DNA of 64,000 bases from CAVZCK01 sp963773735 (GCA_963773735.1 CAVZCK010000034.1:124001-188000); one strand, 5' to 3'. Shown: positions 36,054 to 46,160, counted from the first letter of the stretch. Made by a program: numbers and translations. Notes: generated from the sequence alone by a model not told the origin.

Positions 36054-39000
36054 CTAAAGTTCGGCCAGCTCCCGGAAATGCGCAACGGCAACGGTAAGCT
36101 TGGCAAGCGTAAGCTCGCTGCCATTCAGGATTTCGTCAAGACTCTCCCGCGCCCGCTTGGCGGCGTGCCAATTCGCCATATGCCAGGCTTCAAAATCGGG
36201 CGCGCCATTTGCGGTCGCGGCAAAAATCATCTCCACAATGGCGCGCTGCGCCGAGGCGACGGCATTGAGCGTGCTGTTGACGGCCAGCCGGCTGTAATAG
36301 TCGGACTGGCCGAGTTTCTCGCTTGCCGCGCGCAGTTCCTCGACGCGGAAATGACTGCCCGTCCGGAAATAGACTTGGGCGACCTCGTCCACAGGCCGGC
36401 CGAGCCTGATCGCAAGGGAGATGATATCGGGGCCGTCGGTAAGCGCGTTCAGAATGGCGAGCCGCTTCGCCAGATCGGGCGGAACCTCCTCCGCGGAAAG
36501 CCGGGTCTGCATGTCTTCGAGACGGCCGATCAGCCATTCATCGAAAATACTTTCAATAGAAGCTCCGAGGGCGTCGAGCCCCTCCCGATAGCGCTCGATC
36601 AGAGAGGAAAGGCCGTCCTGAAAGTCGCCATGGCGAAGGAACCAGGCAGTTTGGCGGCGCAGCACGTCCTGCACCTGCATATAGAGCGAAAGCTGGCACT
36701 GGCCATCGACTTTGCCGTCGAGCGCGTCGATCGCCGCATAGAAATCCCGCAGCCGGAACGCGCCCATCGCGGCCGCGAAAGCACAGGCGATGTCAGCCGT
36801 CTCGTGGCCGGTTTCCTCTTGGAGGCGAATGACGAAAGTGGAGCCGCCGCGGTTGATGACGCTGTTCGCCAGCATCGTCCCGATGATCTCGCGGCGCAGC
36901 GCGTGCGTTTCTATTTCCTGGCGGAATCGCTCGCGCATAGGGCGCGGGAAATAATCGGCGAGGACCTGGCTCAGATAAGGATCGTCGAGAACCTGCGACT
37001 GGATCAGGCCGGAATAAAGCGCGATCTTCGCATAGGCGAGCAGCACGGCAAGCTCGGGCCGTGTCAATGGCTGACGCCGCTTGGCGCGCTCGGCGACCTC
37101 TGCGTCAGACGGAAGCTGTTCGATGCTCCGGTCGAGAAGATCGGCATCTTCCAGCGCATGCATGAGCCGGTTCTGAAACCCGATGCCGGCAAGGCCGCGT
37201 TTTTCGCCAAGGCTGATGGCGAGTGTTTGCAGATAGTTGTTGCGGAGCACGGTTTCCGCCACATCGCCGGTCATCTCGGAGAGAATGCGGTTGCGCTGCT
37301 CCGTATTGATCCGTCCGTTGCGCAGCGCGGTCGCGAGCGCGATCTTGATGTTGACCTCCATATCGGAGGTATTGACGCCCGCCGAATTGTCGATCGCATC
37401 GGTGTTGATCCGCCCGCCGCGCATTGCGAATTCGATCCGCCCTGCCTGAGTAATGCCGAGATTGGCGCCCTCGCCGATCACCTTGGCCTGGAGCTCGGCA
37501 GCCGTCACGCGGACGACGTCATTCGCGCGGTCGTTGACCGCCTCGTCGGTTTCGCCCGAGGCGCGGACATAGGTGCCGATGCCGCCGAACCAGAGCAGAT
37601 CGGTTTGCGCTTTCAAGAGCATACGGATCACCTCGGCCGGCGAGGCAGCCTTTTGCGTCGTGCCCAGCAGGAGCTGCATCGGAACGGAGAGCGGAATGCT
37701 TTTGGCCGAGCGGCTGAAGACGCCGCCGCCGTCGGAAATCAGCTCGCGGTTATAGTCCTGCCAGCTCGAGCGCGGCAGCCCGAACAGGCGCTCGCGCTCC
37801 TCCCAGCTCGCTTCGGGGTTCGGCGCCGGATCGATGAAGATGTCGCGGTGGTCGAACGCGGCAAGAAGCTCGATCTTCTGTGACCGGAGCATCCCGTTGC
37901 CGAACACATCGCCGGACATATCGCCGACGCCGATCACACGGAACGGCGTCGTCTGTATGTCGATGTTCATCTCGCGGAAATGGCGCTTGACCGCCTCCCA
38001 GGCGCCAAGCGCCGTGATGCCCATTTTCTTGTGGTCGTAGCCCGCCGAGCCGCCCGAGGCGAAGGCATCGCCGAGCCAGAAGCCGTTCGAGACGGCAAGC
38101 GCATTGGCGATGTCCGAGAAGGTCGCTGTTCCCTTGTCGGCTGCGACGACCAGATAGGGATCGTCGGCATCGAGGCGGACCGTGCCGCTCGGCGGCACCA
38201 CCTGACCGTCCTTGAGGTTGTCCGTTAAGGACAGAAGATTGGCGATGAAGGAGCGGTAGCAGGCAATCCCTTCGCCCAGGATCTGGTCGCGCGCGGCATC
38301 CTGCGGGATCTTGCGCGGCACGAAACCGCCCTTTGCGCCCTGGGGCACGATGATAGCGTTCTTGACCTGCTGCGCCTTGGCGAGGCTGAGGATCTCGGTG
38401 CGGAAATCCTGAGGCCGGTCCGACCAGCGCAGGCCGCCGCGGGCGATCGGGCCGCCGCGCAGATGCACGCCCTCAAAGCGCGGCGAGGTCACGAAGATCT
38501 CGGCAAACGGCTTCGGCGCCGGCATGGCGTCGACATTTGCGCTCTTGATCTTGATGGCGATCGAAGCGCCGTCGGCGAGTTCCGTCGGCGTTTGGTAGAA
38601 ATTCGTGCGGATCGTGGATTGAATGAGATTGAGTATCCTCCGGATCATCCGGTCTTCGTCGAGGCTCGCCACATTGTCGAGCGCGCGTTCGATGCTGGCG
38701 ACGGTCTTCTGCGCCGCTTCTCGCCGCTGCTCCACGGACTTGCCGCTCTCCGGATCGAACAGCGTATGAAACAGGAAGACCAGATCCCGGACGATGCCGC
38801 CGTGGCGGGCGAGCGTCTGGGCCAGATAGAACTGGCCGAAAGGCGCGCCGATCTGGCGGAGGTAGGAGCAATAGGCCCTGATCAGCGCAGCTTCCCGCCA
38901 ATTCAGGCCCGCCTCGACGATGAGCCGATTGAACTGATCGTTTCCGGCATCGCCGCGCCAAATGGCGAGAAAGGTGTCCTCGAGGCGCTTGCCATGAGTT

Positions 39001-40880
39001 TTGAGGTCGAGCGGCTCGCTGTTCACGGTCTCTAGCAGCAGCTCATGGAGAAACACCGTCGTCGGCTCGCCGGCACGGGGAGTGGCAATCTCGTAGGTCT
39101 GCTCGGAGATGACCGAAAAGCCGAGATTTTCAAGGACCGGGACGCGCCGGCTCAGCGAGATCGGTTCGCGGAGCTTATAGAGTGCGACGCGCAGCTCGTG
39201 TGCCGAGCCGCCCCGGTCCTGAAAGAATTTGATCCCGACAGGACCCTCGTCGGAGAGTTTCTCGATCTGCTCGATATCGGTCAGCGCGCGGTCGGGGGGG
39301 TTTGAATATTCGTAGCCGGGCGGAAACGCTTCGCCATATCGCTCCAGAATACGATTCGTGCTGCGCCCGTAATGCCGGCGGATCAGATCCTGAAGATCGT
39401 CGCGCCAGGTGCGAACGATTTTTGCGACATCGGCTTCGATCGCACCCGCCGAGACATCGGCGATCGTGCCTTCATCCTTCCAGACGACGACATGAAGCCT
39501 TACCAGCGGCCCGATCGTGAACACCGGCGTGAACTCGCTCATTCGCGCGTCGAAGGCGCGCTCCAGAAGCCCGACGATCTTCTGGCGGACCTCGGTCGTG
39601 AACCGCTCGCGCATGACATAGACGAGGATCGAGGCGAAACGGCCGAACTCGTCGCGGCGGACGAAGACGCGCGTCTGCGGCATCAGCTCAAGATGGACGA
39701 GCGCGGCGGCAATTTCAGTGAGCTGGGCGGTGGAGATCTGAAACAGCTCGTCGCGCGGAAAAGTCTCCAGGACATTCGACAGCACGCGCCCGGAATAGCT
39801 GTTCGGGCCGTAGCCGAGGCGTCGGAAGACCTGCTCGACCTTGTGGCGCAGGAAGGGGATGTTCTTGGATGATTGATTATAGGCTTCCGCCGTGAACAGC
39901 CCAACGATGCGCAGTTCGCCAGTGAGGCTGCCCTCGGCGGAATAGAGCTTGATTCCGATGGAGTCGACATGCATCCGGCGCTGGACCGCCGACAGGAAAT
40001 TCGCCTTGGCGATGATGAGGAGCGCCGGCGTTGAGAAGAATTCCCGCGCGATCGGGCTCATTTCCATGTCGGCGCCGGTACGGCGCAGAACGTGAAGGTT
40101 GGGGTCGCGCAGAAGGCCGAGGCCGGTCTCCGGCTTCATGGTCAGATGCGGACCGTCGTGGCGCATGGAGAAGTCATATTGGCGCAACCCGAGAAAGGTG
40201 AAATGGCCTTCCGCGAGCCATTTCAGGAATTGGACGGACTCGGCCAGCTCATCGACTGCGACCGGCGGCGGCAGGGTGACATAGGCGTCGATGGTCTCAC
40301 GGAGCCGCGACAGCATCGCCATCCAGTCGCCGACGACGACGCGCACCTGATCGACGATTTTCTCAAGCTCGCGGAGGAGTTCGGAGCGGGCGGTTTCATT
40401 CGTGACCGGGTGGATCTCGATGTGCAGAAAGCTTTCGGCCTGTCCGGCGCCCGCGGGGGCGCCTTCGGAGGGAGTGAGCGCGGTCAGCCGGCCTTGCTGG
40501 TCTCGCTGAACCCGGAAGATTGGATGCGCCACGAAACGAACGGTCAGCCCGCGATCGATGATTTCGGCAAGGACCGAGGAGAGCAGGAAGGGCATGTCGT
40601 CATTGACCGCCTCGATGACCGTCACAGGGCCGGCGTCACTGTCATCGTCGAAGTCGTAGGCCCGCAGCTTGCGCGTCTTCGGTCGCCGCTCGGCAAAGAA
40701 GGCAAAGCCATTGACCGCTAGCCGGGCAAGTCTTGGCGCGGGAAAGCCTTCGCCGCCGCTTTCGCCCGTCCCGGAGAAAAGCGCCTTGGTGAAATTGGCC
40801 GCGAGCTGCCCATTCTGGCCATCCGAGGCTACGCTTTTCTCAACCTCGCTTGAAATCGCGGAAATGTTCAATGCGCTCAT
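36054..40880 (-). CDS. NAD-specific glutamate dehydrogenase, large (GDH-180) type
   Basis: About 1608 residues, the usual size of the large bacterial NAD-glutamate dehydrogenase that deaminates glutamate to 2-oxoglutarate during amino-acid catabolism. The catalytic core lies around GGPIARGGLRWSDRPQDFRT, EILSLAKAQQVKNAIIVPQG and AKGGFVPRK, with NAD-domain segments such as VIGVGDMSGDVFGNGML and KVIGEGANLGITQAGR. The long N-terminal ACT-like/regulatory region (DMPFLLSSVLAEIIDRGLTV) and the C-terminal helical region are both present, so the gene is complete. A GTG at 40892 is an alternative start; I prefer the ATG at 40880 but the ribosome binding sites are equally modest. Confidence 0.96.
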   Translation of the reverse strand: MSALNISAISSEVEKSVASDGQNGQLAANFTKALFSGTGESGGEGFPAPRLARLAVNGFAFFAERRPKTRKLRAYDFDDDSDAGPVTVIEAVNDDMPFLLSSVLAEIIDRGLTVRFVAHPIFRVQRDQQGRLTALTPSEGAPAGAGQAESFLHIEIHPVTNETARSELLRELEKIVDQVRVVVGDWMAMLSRLRETIDAYVTLPPPVAVDELAESVQFLKWLAEGHFTFLGLRQYDFSMRHDGPHLTMKPETGLGLLRDPNLHVLRRTGADMEMSPIAREFFSTPALLIIAKANFLSAVQRRMHVDSIGIKLYSAEGSLTGELRIVGLFTAEAYNQSSKNIPFLRHKVEQVFRRLGYGPNSYSGRVLSNVLETFPRDELFQISTAQLTEIAAALVHLELMPQTRVFVRRDEFGRFASILVYVMRERFTTEVRQKIVGLLERAFDARMSEFTPVFTIGPLVRLHVVVWKDEGTIADVSAGAIEADVAKIVRTWRDDLQDLIRRHYGRSTNRILERYGEAFPPGYEYSNPPDRALTDIEQIEKLSDEGPVGIKFFQDRGGSAHELRVALYKLREPISLSRRVPVLENLGFSVISEQTYEIATPRAGEPTTVFLHELLLETVNSEPLDLKTHGKRLEDTFLAIWRGDAGNDQFNRLIVEAGLNWREAALIRAYCSYLRQIGAPFGQFYLAQTLARHGGIVRDLVFLFHTLFDPESGKSVEQRREAAQKTVASIERALDNVASLDEDRMIRRILNLIQSTIRTNFYQTPTELADGASIAIKIKSANVDAMPAPKPFAEIFVTSPRFEGVHLRGGPIARGGLRWSDRPQDFRTEILSLAKAQQVKNAIIVPQGAKGGFVPRKIPQDAARDQILGEGIACYRSFIANLLSLTDNLKDGQVVPPSGTVRLDADDPYLVVAADKGTATFSDIANALAVSNGFWLGDAFASGGSAGYDHKKMGITALGAWEAVKRHFREMNIDIQTTPFRVIGVGDMSGDVFGNGMLRSQKIELLAAFDHRDIFIDPAPNPEASWEERERLFGLPRSSWQDYNRELISDGGGVFSRSAKSIPLSVPMQLLLGTTQKAASPAEVIRMLLKAQTDLLWFGGIGTYVRASGETDEAVNDRANDVVRVTAAELQAKVIGEGANLGITQAGRIEFAMRGGRINTDAIDNSAGVNTSDMEVNIKIALATALRNGRINTEQRNRILSEMTGDVAETVLRNNYLQTLAISLGEKRGLAGIGFQNRLMHALEDADLLDRSIEQLPSDAEVAERAKRRQPLTRPELAVLLAYAKIALYSGLIQSQVLDDPYLSQVLADYFPRPMRERFRQEIETHALRREIIGTMLANSVINRGGSTFVIRLQEETGHETADIACAFAAAMGAFRLRDFYAAIDALDGKVDGQCQLSLYMQVQDVLRRQTAWFLRHGDFQDGLSSLIERYREGLDALGASIESIFDEWLIGRLEDMQTRLSAEEVPPDLAKRLAILNALTDGPDIISLAIRLGRPVDEVAQVYFRTGSHFRVEELRAASEKLGQSDYYSRLAVNSTLNAVASAQRAIVEMIFAATANGAPDFEAWHMANWHAAKRARESLDEILNGSELTLAKLTVAVAHFRELAEL

Positions 40881-41063
40881 GACGCGGCTCACGCCTCGCT
40901 CTGTTCGGGTCAGCTTGTCTTAAAGACCAGCACACTGGCTGACCGCGCCTTGACGGGCAAGGCAAATGATTGCTTTTCGGGGCATCGATTCCGTTCCGTC
41001 AGTTGAACCATGCCCTTGTGGATAAGCGAAATATCTGTCGTGGCCGCGAAGCGAGGTCAATAG

Positions 41064-41086
41064 AGTGCATTTCGATCATTTGCACT
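41064..41086. promoter_or_regulatory. Palindrome in front of the GT2 gene
   Basis: AGTGCA (41064-41069) and TGCACT (41081-41086) are a perfect 6-base inverted repeat with 11 bases between them. It ends 16 bases before the presumed ATG, next to a TATATT box. It may be an operator. The rest of 40893-41102 shows nothing else. Confidence 0.35.
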
Positions 41087-41102
41087 TATTCGGTGTATAT
41101 TC

Positions 41103-42117
41103 ATGTCTGCACGACGAAAGCTCACTCCGGCAGTCGCCGCGCCGCCTCGGCACGCGCACGCCGAGGCGGCGTTTCCGGTTCTGGTCTGTATCGGCGTCTG
41201 CACCGCCGGACGGCCGCGTCTGCTGGCAAAATGCCTTGCATCGCTGGTCCGTCAGCCCGCACCACCCGGCCATCGCTACTGCTTCATTATCGTGGATAAT
41301 GAGTCAAAGCCGGCCGTGCGCCAGATCGTGGAGGCGGCTTCCGTTCACTCGCGGCACGCCATGCGCTATGAGCACGAGCCGCGCCGGGGCATCTCCTTCG
41401 CCCGCAACCGCGCGCTCCAGCAGGCGCTCGCTCTCGGCGCGCAATGGGTCGGCTTCATCGACGATGATGAGACCGCGGCGCCCGAATGGTTGGCAAGGCT
41501 GCTCGAAGCTGCGAGGCGCTACGATGCCGAGGTGATCCACGGGCCGGTCATGCCGCGCTATCCCCATCCCAGGCCGTTTTGGGCCCTGCTGCCGCCGCTC
41601 GGAACTCGCCGACGGAGACGAGACGAAATTTGCCGCGACGGGAAATGTGCTTTTCGCCGCATCACTGATCCGCCCAGATGGGCTTGGCTTACGCTTCGAC
41701 GAGGCGATGGCGCTGACCGGCGGCGAGGACACCGATTTCTTTCTGCGGGCGAAGATGCGGGGCGTTCGCATCGTCTATTCAGCCGATGCGGTGGCTTATG
41801 AAGAAATCGCGCCGGAGCGTTTGACCTTTGCGCGGCAGATGAAACTGGCCTTCCGCAACGGCGCCAACGACGTCTATATCAAGCGCAAGCATTACGGCAC
41901 CGGCCGGATTCTGCTGCGCCGGCTGCCGCAGAGTCCGCTGCGGCTTGCACGCGGAATTTTGCTGATAGCCGTCTCGCCGGCCCTGGCGACATTCAGCGCC
42001 GGGCGATTCAAGGCGGCGGCGCTCGCCGGCGGCAGGCTTTTCTTCAAGACGCTCGGCGTGCTGGCTGGATTGGTATGGCTCCGCCCTACACCATACCGGA
42101 AGATTGACGGCTATTAA
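41103..42117 (+). pseudogene. Glycosyltransferase family 2 protein (frameshifted)
   Basis: A GT-A fold glycosyltransferase of about 337 residues. Segments are FPVLVCIGVCTAGRPRLLAK, FIIVDNESKPAVRQIVE, RRGISFARNRALQQAL and the metal-binding GFIDDDETAAPEWLARL, then, in the next frame, ELADGDETKFAATGNVLFAA, MALTGGEDTDFFLRAKMRG and YIKRKHYGTGRILLRRL. The break is at about 41600-41602 (one extra base in CTCGGAACTC; span 3n+1). Resemblance is to succinoglycan-type ExoM/ExoU-like transferases. The ATG at 41103 has no ribosome binding site and lies just after a promoter-like box, so the start is uncertain, although no earlier in-frame ATG exists after the stop at 41061. It is convergent with the CDGSH gene. 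Confidence 0.8.
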
Positions 42118-42133
42118 GGCTGGTAGCCCTCCG

Positions 42134-42373
42134 TTAAAGAACGTTGTGCGAGCCGTCGCAATAGGGCGCATCGCAAGTCTGTTTGCAGCCGCAAAGATTA
42201 GCAGCTTCCGTCCGCACCGCGGTAAACGGCAAAGGCTCGATCCCCGTGCCCTTATGCGATCCGTCGCAGAAAGGCTGCCGGGACGAACGTCCGCAACGGC
42301 ACCAGACATAGGTTCGACCCTCGACCAGCTCCACGAGATAAGGGCTCAGCTGCGCGGGCATCGGGTCGGCCAT
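42134..42373 (-). CDS. CDGSH-type iron-sulfur protein
   Basis: A 79-residue protein with two CDGSH motifs, CRCGRSSRQPFCDGSHKG and CGCKQTCDAPYCDGSHN. Each CxC-x2-S/T-x3-P-x-CDGSH-like set binds a [2Fe-2S] cluster through three Cys and one His. Bacterial tandem-CDGSH proteins of this size are soluble and act in redox or iron homeostasis; the precise role is unknown. The ATG at 42373 has GAGGAG upstream at a longish spacing. It is transcribed alone. Confidence 0.88.
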   Translation of the reverse strand: MADPMPAQLSPYLVELVEGRTYVWCRCGRSSRQPFCDGSHKGTGIEPLPFTAVRTEAANLCGCKQTCDAPYCDGSHNVL

Positions 42374-42493
42374 GGCTACATTTTCTCCTCGAGGCTGGAC
42401 GGCATCCAGCACTTTTCGGAAGGCATTAGCCCACAACCGGATGAGAATGCAAGCGCGGCCGAATACGCCCGCGCGGCGAGGCGTTCGGCTTAC

Positions 42494-43105
42494 TCAGGCG
42501 GATGACCGCCGCGTCGAGGCAAGCCAATCGACAAGGTCTTTGGTGACCTGATCGAATCCGGCTTGAAGCGCGATCACGCCCGCAGCCGGATTATCCTTGG
42601 ACGCCGCCGAGCGCGAGCTGAATTCCTTCGTCGCGATCACCTTTCCGCGTTGTTCCTGGATGAGTTTCGCGAACAAGGTTACCACGGCGTCGGCATGGCC
42701 GTTGTCGACCTGGACCTGAAATTCGCGGATCTCGACGGCCAGCGCATAGTCGCCCTCGACCTGGTCCTGCGTCGTGAGAACGGCGCGAAACGCGTTCGAA
42801 TCCTGCATCGCTTCGACGATACGGGCTTGGACGAGGCTCGTCAGCCGATCGCTCCAGGCGGCGTCTTCGAAATAGGAGAGGCGTCCGCCCGGTGCCATGA
42901 CCACGATACGGTTCGTGTCGATGGCGTGCATCGCTGTCGGGCGCATGACCGTGATTTGGACAGGCCAGCGACGAACCCCATTTTCGGCCAGGCGTGGTGC
43001 GGACAAGTTGAATGTATCCGGAGCGGAACTTCCACTCCCAGCGAAGGCACAGCCGCCGAGCATCAGACAGATCAATCCGACGCGAAAAAAACTGAAGACT
43101 GGCAT
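42494..43105 (-). CDS. ABC-type transport auxiliary lipoprotein of the Mla-like system
   Basis: A 203-residue outer-membrane or periplasmic lipoprotein. The signal sequence ends in a lipobox (LMLGGC, Cys at about 19). The body contains FNLSAPRLAENG, IVVMAPGGRLSYFEDAAWSD, RLTSLVQARIVEAMQ and EIREFQVQVDNGHADAVVTL, which match the PqiC/ABC-type transport auxiliary lipoprotein family. It is the last gene of the mlaE-mlaF-mlaD cluster, 69 bases after mlaD, and probably passes phospholipid between the MlaD ring and the outer membrane. Confidence 0.85.
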   Translation of the reverse strand: MPVFSFFRVGLICLMLGGCAFAGSGSSAPDTFNLSAPRLAENGVRRWPVQITVMRPTAMHAIDTNRIVVMAPGGRLSYFEDAAWSDRLTSLVQARIVEAMQDSNAFRAVLTTQDQVEGDYALAVEIREFQVQVDNGHADAVVTLFAKLIQEQRGKVIATKEFSSRSAASKDNPAAGVIALQAGFDQVTKDLVDWLASTRRSSA

Positions 43106-43174
43106 GCCCCTCTGTGCCGTCTGCCCCGATTCAACCCGGCGTTACGCCTAACATGCTCCAGCGCCGTGTCAAAG

Positions 43175-44125
43175 TCATTGTTGGCCCGGTTTATACTCCG
43201 GAACTTGCGAGCCCCCGAAAATCAGACTGGACGGATTGGCATCGACCTTCTGAACCAAGCGGTCGAGATTCTCGGCCAAGCGCCGGCCATCAGCCATGAA
43301 AAGCTCGAATTCTCGCATACTCTTCTTGGCTTGATAGGTAAGACCGCCGGCCTGATCGCCAAGGGACTTCTCCAATTTCTCGGCCAATCTATGGAAAGAT
43401 TGCGCCGCCTGTTGCGCTTGGGCCACAGCCGAATTCTGGCCTCCGGTCAGCGATCCGCTCACCTCATCGACCGCGTGATCCAGCTTGTCCGCGAGCGTAT
43501 TGAAACGAGTCGAAAGCTGTTTGGCATTCTCGATGACGACGGCGACGTTGTCCTTGTTGTCCTTGAGCATCGCCGTGAAGGACTCGACGTTCTTGGCGGT
43601 GCTCGAAATCAGCTTCTCATTGTCGGCGATGATCGTGTTCAGCCGGACAAATAGCGCATTGGCGTTGCCGATGGCCTCCGGCACGCCGCTCATGATCGAG
43701 CCCGAGCCGGTGTCGTCGGCGTAAATGATGGGATGAGCTTCGCCCGGCTTGGCCTTTAGAAAGGCCGAGTCCGGCGTGCCGGGCGTGAGCGCCAGCGCCA
43801 CCCAGCCAGCGAGGCCCTGCTGCAAAACCTGGGCACGCGAGTTCTCGCGGATCGGCGTATCGTCCGAGACGGCAATGATCACCCTGACCTTGCCCGTGTC
43901 TTCCGGCAGAATACCAAGCTCCTTAACCGTTCCGACCCGCAGTCCGTTGAAAAGCACGGCGCTCGCTTCGGCCAGACCCTGAACCGAGCCGCTGAAGATC
44001 ACGTCATAGCGCTTTGATCCGGCGCCATTCACATAATTCTGCATCCAGTAGATGAAGCCGAATACCGCGCCCAGCATTGCCAGCACGAAGGCGCCGACGA
44101 TCAGATGATTCGCTTTCGTTTCCAT
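43175..44125 (-). CDS. mlaD: MlaD-type MCE family lipid-binding protein
   Basis: A 316-residue protein with one N-terminal membrane helix (LIVGAFVLAMLGAVFGFIYW) and an MCE domain (YDVIFSGSVQGLAEASAVLF, then NGLRVGTVKELGILPED). A long helical C-terminal part follows (FNTLADKLDHAVDEVSGSLT; AQAQQAAQSFHRLAEKLEK), as in hexameric MCE rings with a helical needle. It should bind phospholipid between the inner-membrane MlaEF transporter and the envelope. The start is seven bases downstream of the mlaF stop. Confidence 0.92.
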   Translation of the reverse strand: METKANHLIVGAFVLAMLGAVFGFIYWMQNYVNGAGSKRYDVIFSGSVQGLAEASAVLFNGLRVGTVKELGILPEDTGKVRVIIAVSDDTPIRENSRAQVLQQGLAGWVALALTPGTPDSAFLKAKPGEAHPIIYADDTGSGSIMSGVPEAIGNANALFVRLNTIIADNEKLISSTAKNVESFTAMLKDNKDNVAVVIENAKQLSTRFNTLADKLDHAVDEVSGSLTGGQNSAVAQAQQAAQSFHRLAEKLEKSLGDQAGGLTYQAKKSMREFELFMADGRRLAENLDRLVQKVDANPSSLIFGGSQVPEYKPGQQ

Positions 44126-44131
44126 GCCACC

Positions 44132-44905
44132 TCACCGATGTGCGGCGCGGGCCCGCTCTCCGCAGAAATAATCCTTCACCCAGGGATGCGCCGGGTTGGC
44201 CGCAAGCTCGTTCGCCGTGCCCGTTCGCACAACCTTATGATCCGCCAGCACGGCGACCCGGTCGCAGATCGAAAAAATGCTGTCGAGGTCGTGCGTCACC
44301 ATATAGACGGTCAGCCCAAGCGTCTGCTGCAGGCGCCGGATGAGCTGATCGAACGCCGCGGCGCCGATCGGGTCAAGCCCGGATGTCGGTTCGTCCAGAA
44401 ACACGATTTCCGGGTCGAGCGCCAGTGCTCTCGCCAGCCCCGCGCGTTTTCTCATGCCCCCGGACAGCTCCGAAGGATATTTATGCGCCGCGTCCGGGCC
44501 GAGGCCGACCATGGCGAGTTTCAGCAGCGCCAGATCGTCCATCGCCGATTTCGGCAGCTTGAGCTGTTCGCGCATCGGCACCTGCACGTTCTGCAGCACG
44601 GTCAGCGAGGAAAACAGCGCGCCGTCCTGGAACAGCACGCCCCAGCGGCGCTCGATCGCGAGGCGGCTGCGCCAGTCGAGCCGCATCATGTCCTGGCCGA
44701 AAACGGCGATACTGCCGCGGTCGGCAGGCAGAAGTCCCGTGATGCAGCGCAGAAGAACGGATTTGCCGGTGCCGGACGCGCCTGCGATGCCCAGCACCTC
44801 GCCGCGATACACATCGAGATCCAGCTCGTCGAAAATCATCTGTCCGCCGAACCGCTTCGAGAGATCGCGGACGCTGATAACGATGTCGCCGTGACCGTTC
44901 TTCAT
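44132..44905 (-). CDS. mlaF: ABC transporter ATP-binding protein MlaF
   Basis: The 257-residue ATPase of the lipid transporter. It has Walker A GASGTGKSVLLRCITGLL, a Q-loop near GVLFQDGALFSSLTVLQNV, the signature YPSELSGGMRKRAGLARALA, Walker B DPEIVFLDEPTSGLDPIGA, and the switch His in VYMVTHDLDSI. The LSGGM signature and GALFSSLTVLQNV are typical of MlaF. Two bases separate it from the mlaE stop, so the genes are translated together. Confidence 0.95.
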   Translation of the reverse strand: MKNGHGDIVISVRDLSKRFGGQMIFDELDLDVYRGEVLGIAGASGTGKSVLLRCITGLLPADRGSIAVFGQDMMRLDWRSRLAIERRWGVLFQDGALFSSLTVLQNVQVPMREQLKLPKSAMDDLALLKLAMVGLGPDAAHKYPSELSGGMRKRAGLARALALDPEIVFLDEPTSGLDPIGAAAFDQLIRRLQQTLGLTVYMVTHDLDSIFSICDRVAVLADHKVVRTGTANELAANPAHPWVKDYFCGERARAAHR

Positions 44906-44907
44906 GC

Positions 44908-46086
44908 TCAGTAGCCGCTCGCCGACAGATACATGGCAAAAAGCGCGTCGAAAATGATGACGAGAAAGATCGCTTTCACGACCGAACTCGTGACCCGCCG
45001 GCCGAGCGATTCGGCGCTCCCTTCGACGCGCAGGCCTTCCAGGCAGCCGACGAGACTGATGATCAGCGCGGCGAACGGCGCCTTGACGATGCCGACGAGA
45101 AAATGGCGCAGATTGATGGCGTCGTGCAGCCGCTCGACGTAAATGTGAACCGACGTATCGAGATAGATCAGCGACATCAGCGCGCCGCCGGCAAAGCACA
45201 TCACATCGCCGATGAAGACCAGGATCGGCAGCGCAACGATCAGCGCCGCCGCGCGCGGAAGCACGAGCGTTTCGATTGGGTCGATGCCGAGCGTGCGCAT
45301 GGCGTCGATTTCCTCGCGCATCTTCATCGAGCCGATTTCGGCGGTGAAGGCCGAGGCGGAGCGCCCGGCGACCATGATCGCAGTGAGAAGCACGCCGACC
45401 TCGCGCAAGGCGAGCACGCCCAGCATGTCGATGGCGAACGGCTCGGCGCCAAAAGCCCGGAGCTGGATCACGCCCTGCTGCACGACGACGCCGCCGATCA
45501 AGAAGCAGATCAGCGCGGTAATCGGCACGGCGCGAAGCCCCGCATGGTCGATATGGTGAATGAAGGCGGTCCAGCGGAAGCGCCAGGGACGGACGAAAGT
45601 CCGCGCGGCACAGGCCGTCGCCTGTCCGAGAAAGGCCGTCAGTTGCAGGGCGTCATTCGTCGCCACGAAAACCGCCTCGACGGCATCTCCGACAATCGGG
45701 GCGATCGGCCTGCGCTGGACGATGTCCGGCCTTTGCGCCGTAACGTTTTCATCGACAACGCCGAGGAGGATGCGCTGCTTTTCGCTGGCGCCCGAAAAAC
45801 GCGAAGGCAAGCCGGCGGCCTCCAGCTCCTTGCGCATGTGATGGAGCAGCCAGGCGCCGGCGGTATCCAGTTCCTCGACCGCCGATAATGCGATCTCGGC
45901 ATCGGCGACCTCGCTTTTGCGCGCCGGCATATTCAACGCTTTGATCTCGGCGTCGAGTGCGGTGAAATCCTGAACGGACCAGCGCCCCACGGGCGTAAGA
46001 CGCAGCGTGCTGCCGCGAACTTCAGCGCGAAGCCGGGGCGCGGGCCTGCCCGCATTTGAGCGCGATTTTTCGGCGAGATCGAGCAT
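44908..46086 (-). CDS. mlaE: MlaE-type permease with N-terminal STAS-like domain
   Basis: A 392-residue protein. The first ~110 residues form a STAS-like domain (LRLTPVGRWSVQDFTALDAE, then ELDTAGAWLLHHMRKELE), a job done by the separate MlaB in E. coli. The permease part has five or six hydrophobic segments with the conserved VPITALICFLIGGVVVQQGV, REVGVLLTAIMVAGRSASAF, TAEIGSMKMREEIDAM and RTLGIDPIETLVLPR. The ATG at 46086 has a poor ribosome binding site. It is the first gene of the mlaEFD operon. Confidence 0.92.
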   Translation of the reverse strand: MLDLAEKSRSNAGRPAPRLRAEVRGSTLRLTPVGRWSVQDFTALDAEIKALNMPARKSEVADAEIALSAVEELDTAGAWLLHHMRKELEAAGLPSRFSGASEKQRILLGVVDENVTAQRPDIVQRRPIAPIVGDAVEAVFVATNDALQLTAFLGQATACAARTFVRPWRFRWTAFIHHIDHAGLRAVPITALICFLIGGVVVQQGVIQLRAFGAEPFAIDMLGVLALREVGVLLTAIMVAGRSASAFTAEIGSMKMREEIDAMRTLGIDPIETLVLPRAAALIVALPILVFIGDVMCFAGGALMSLIYLDTSVHIYVERLHDAINLRHFLVGIVKAPFAALIISLVGCLEGLRVEGSAESLGRRVTSSVVKAIFLVIIFDALFAMYLSASGY

Positions 46087-46160
46087 GGACCGACCAATTA
46101 ATGGTAGAATGGCAGAGTGACTAAGGGCGAGACCTTGCCAAGAAAACGGGGGCGGGTCTA

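Noticed and set aside
36021..37883. 620-codon plus-strand frame opposite the glutamate dehydrogenase gene
   Set aside because: The opposite strand encodes an unmistakable NAD-glutamate dehydrogenase; this frame has no domain and no ribosome binding site.
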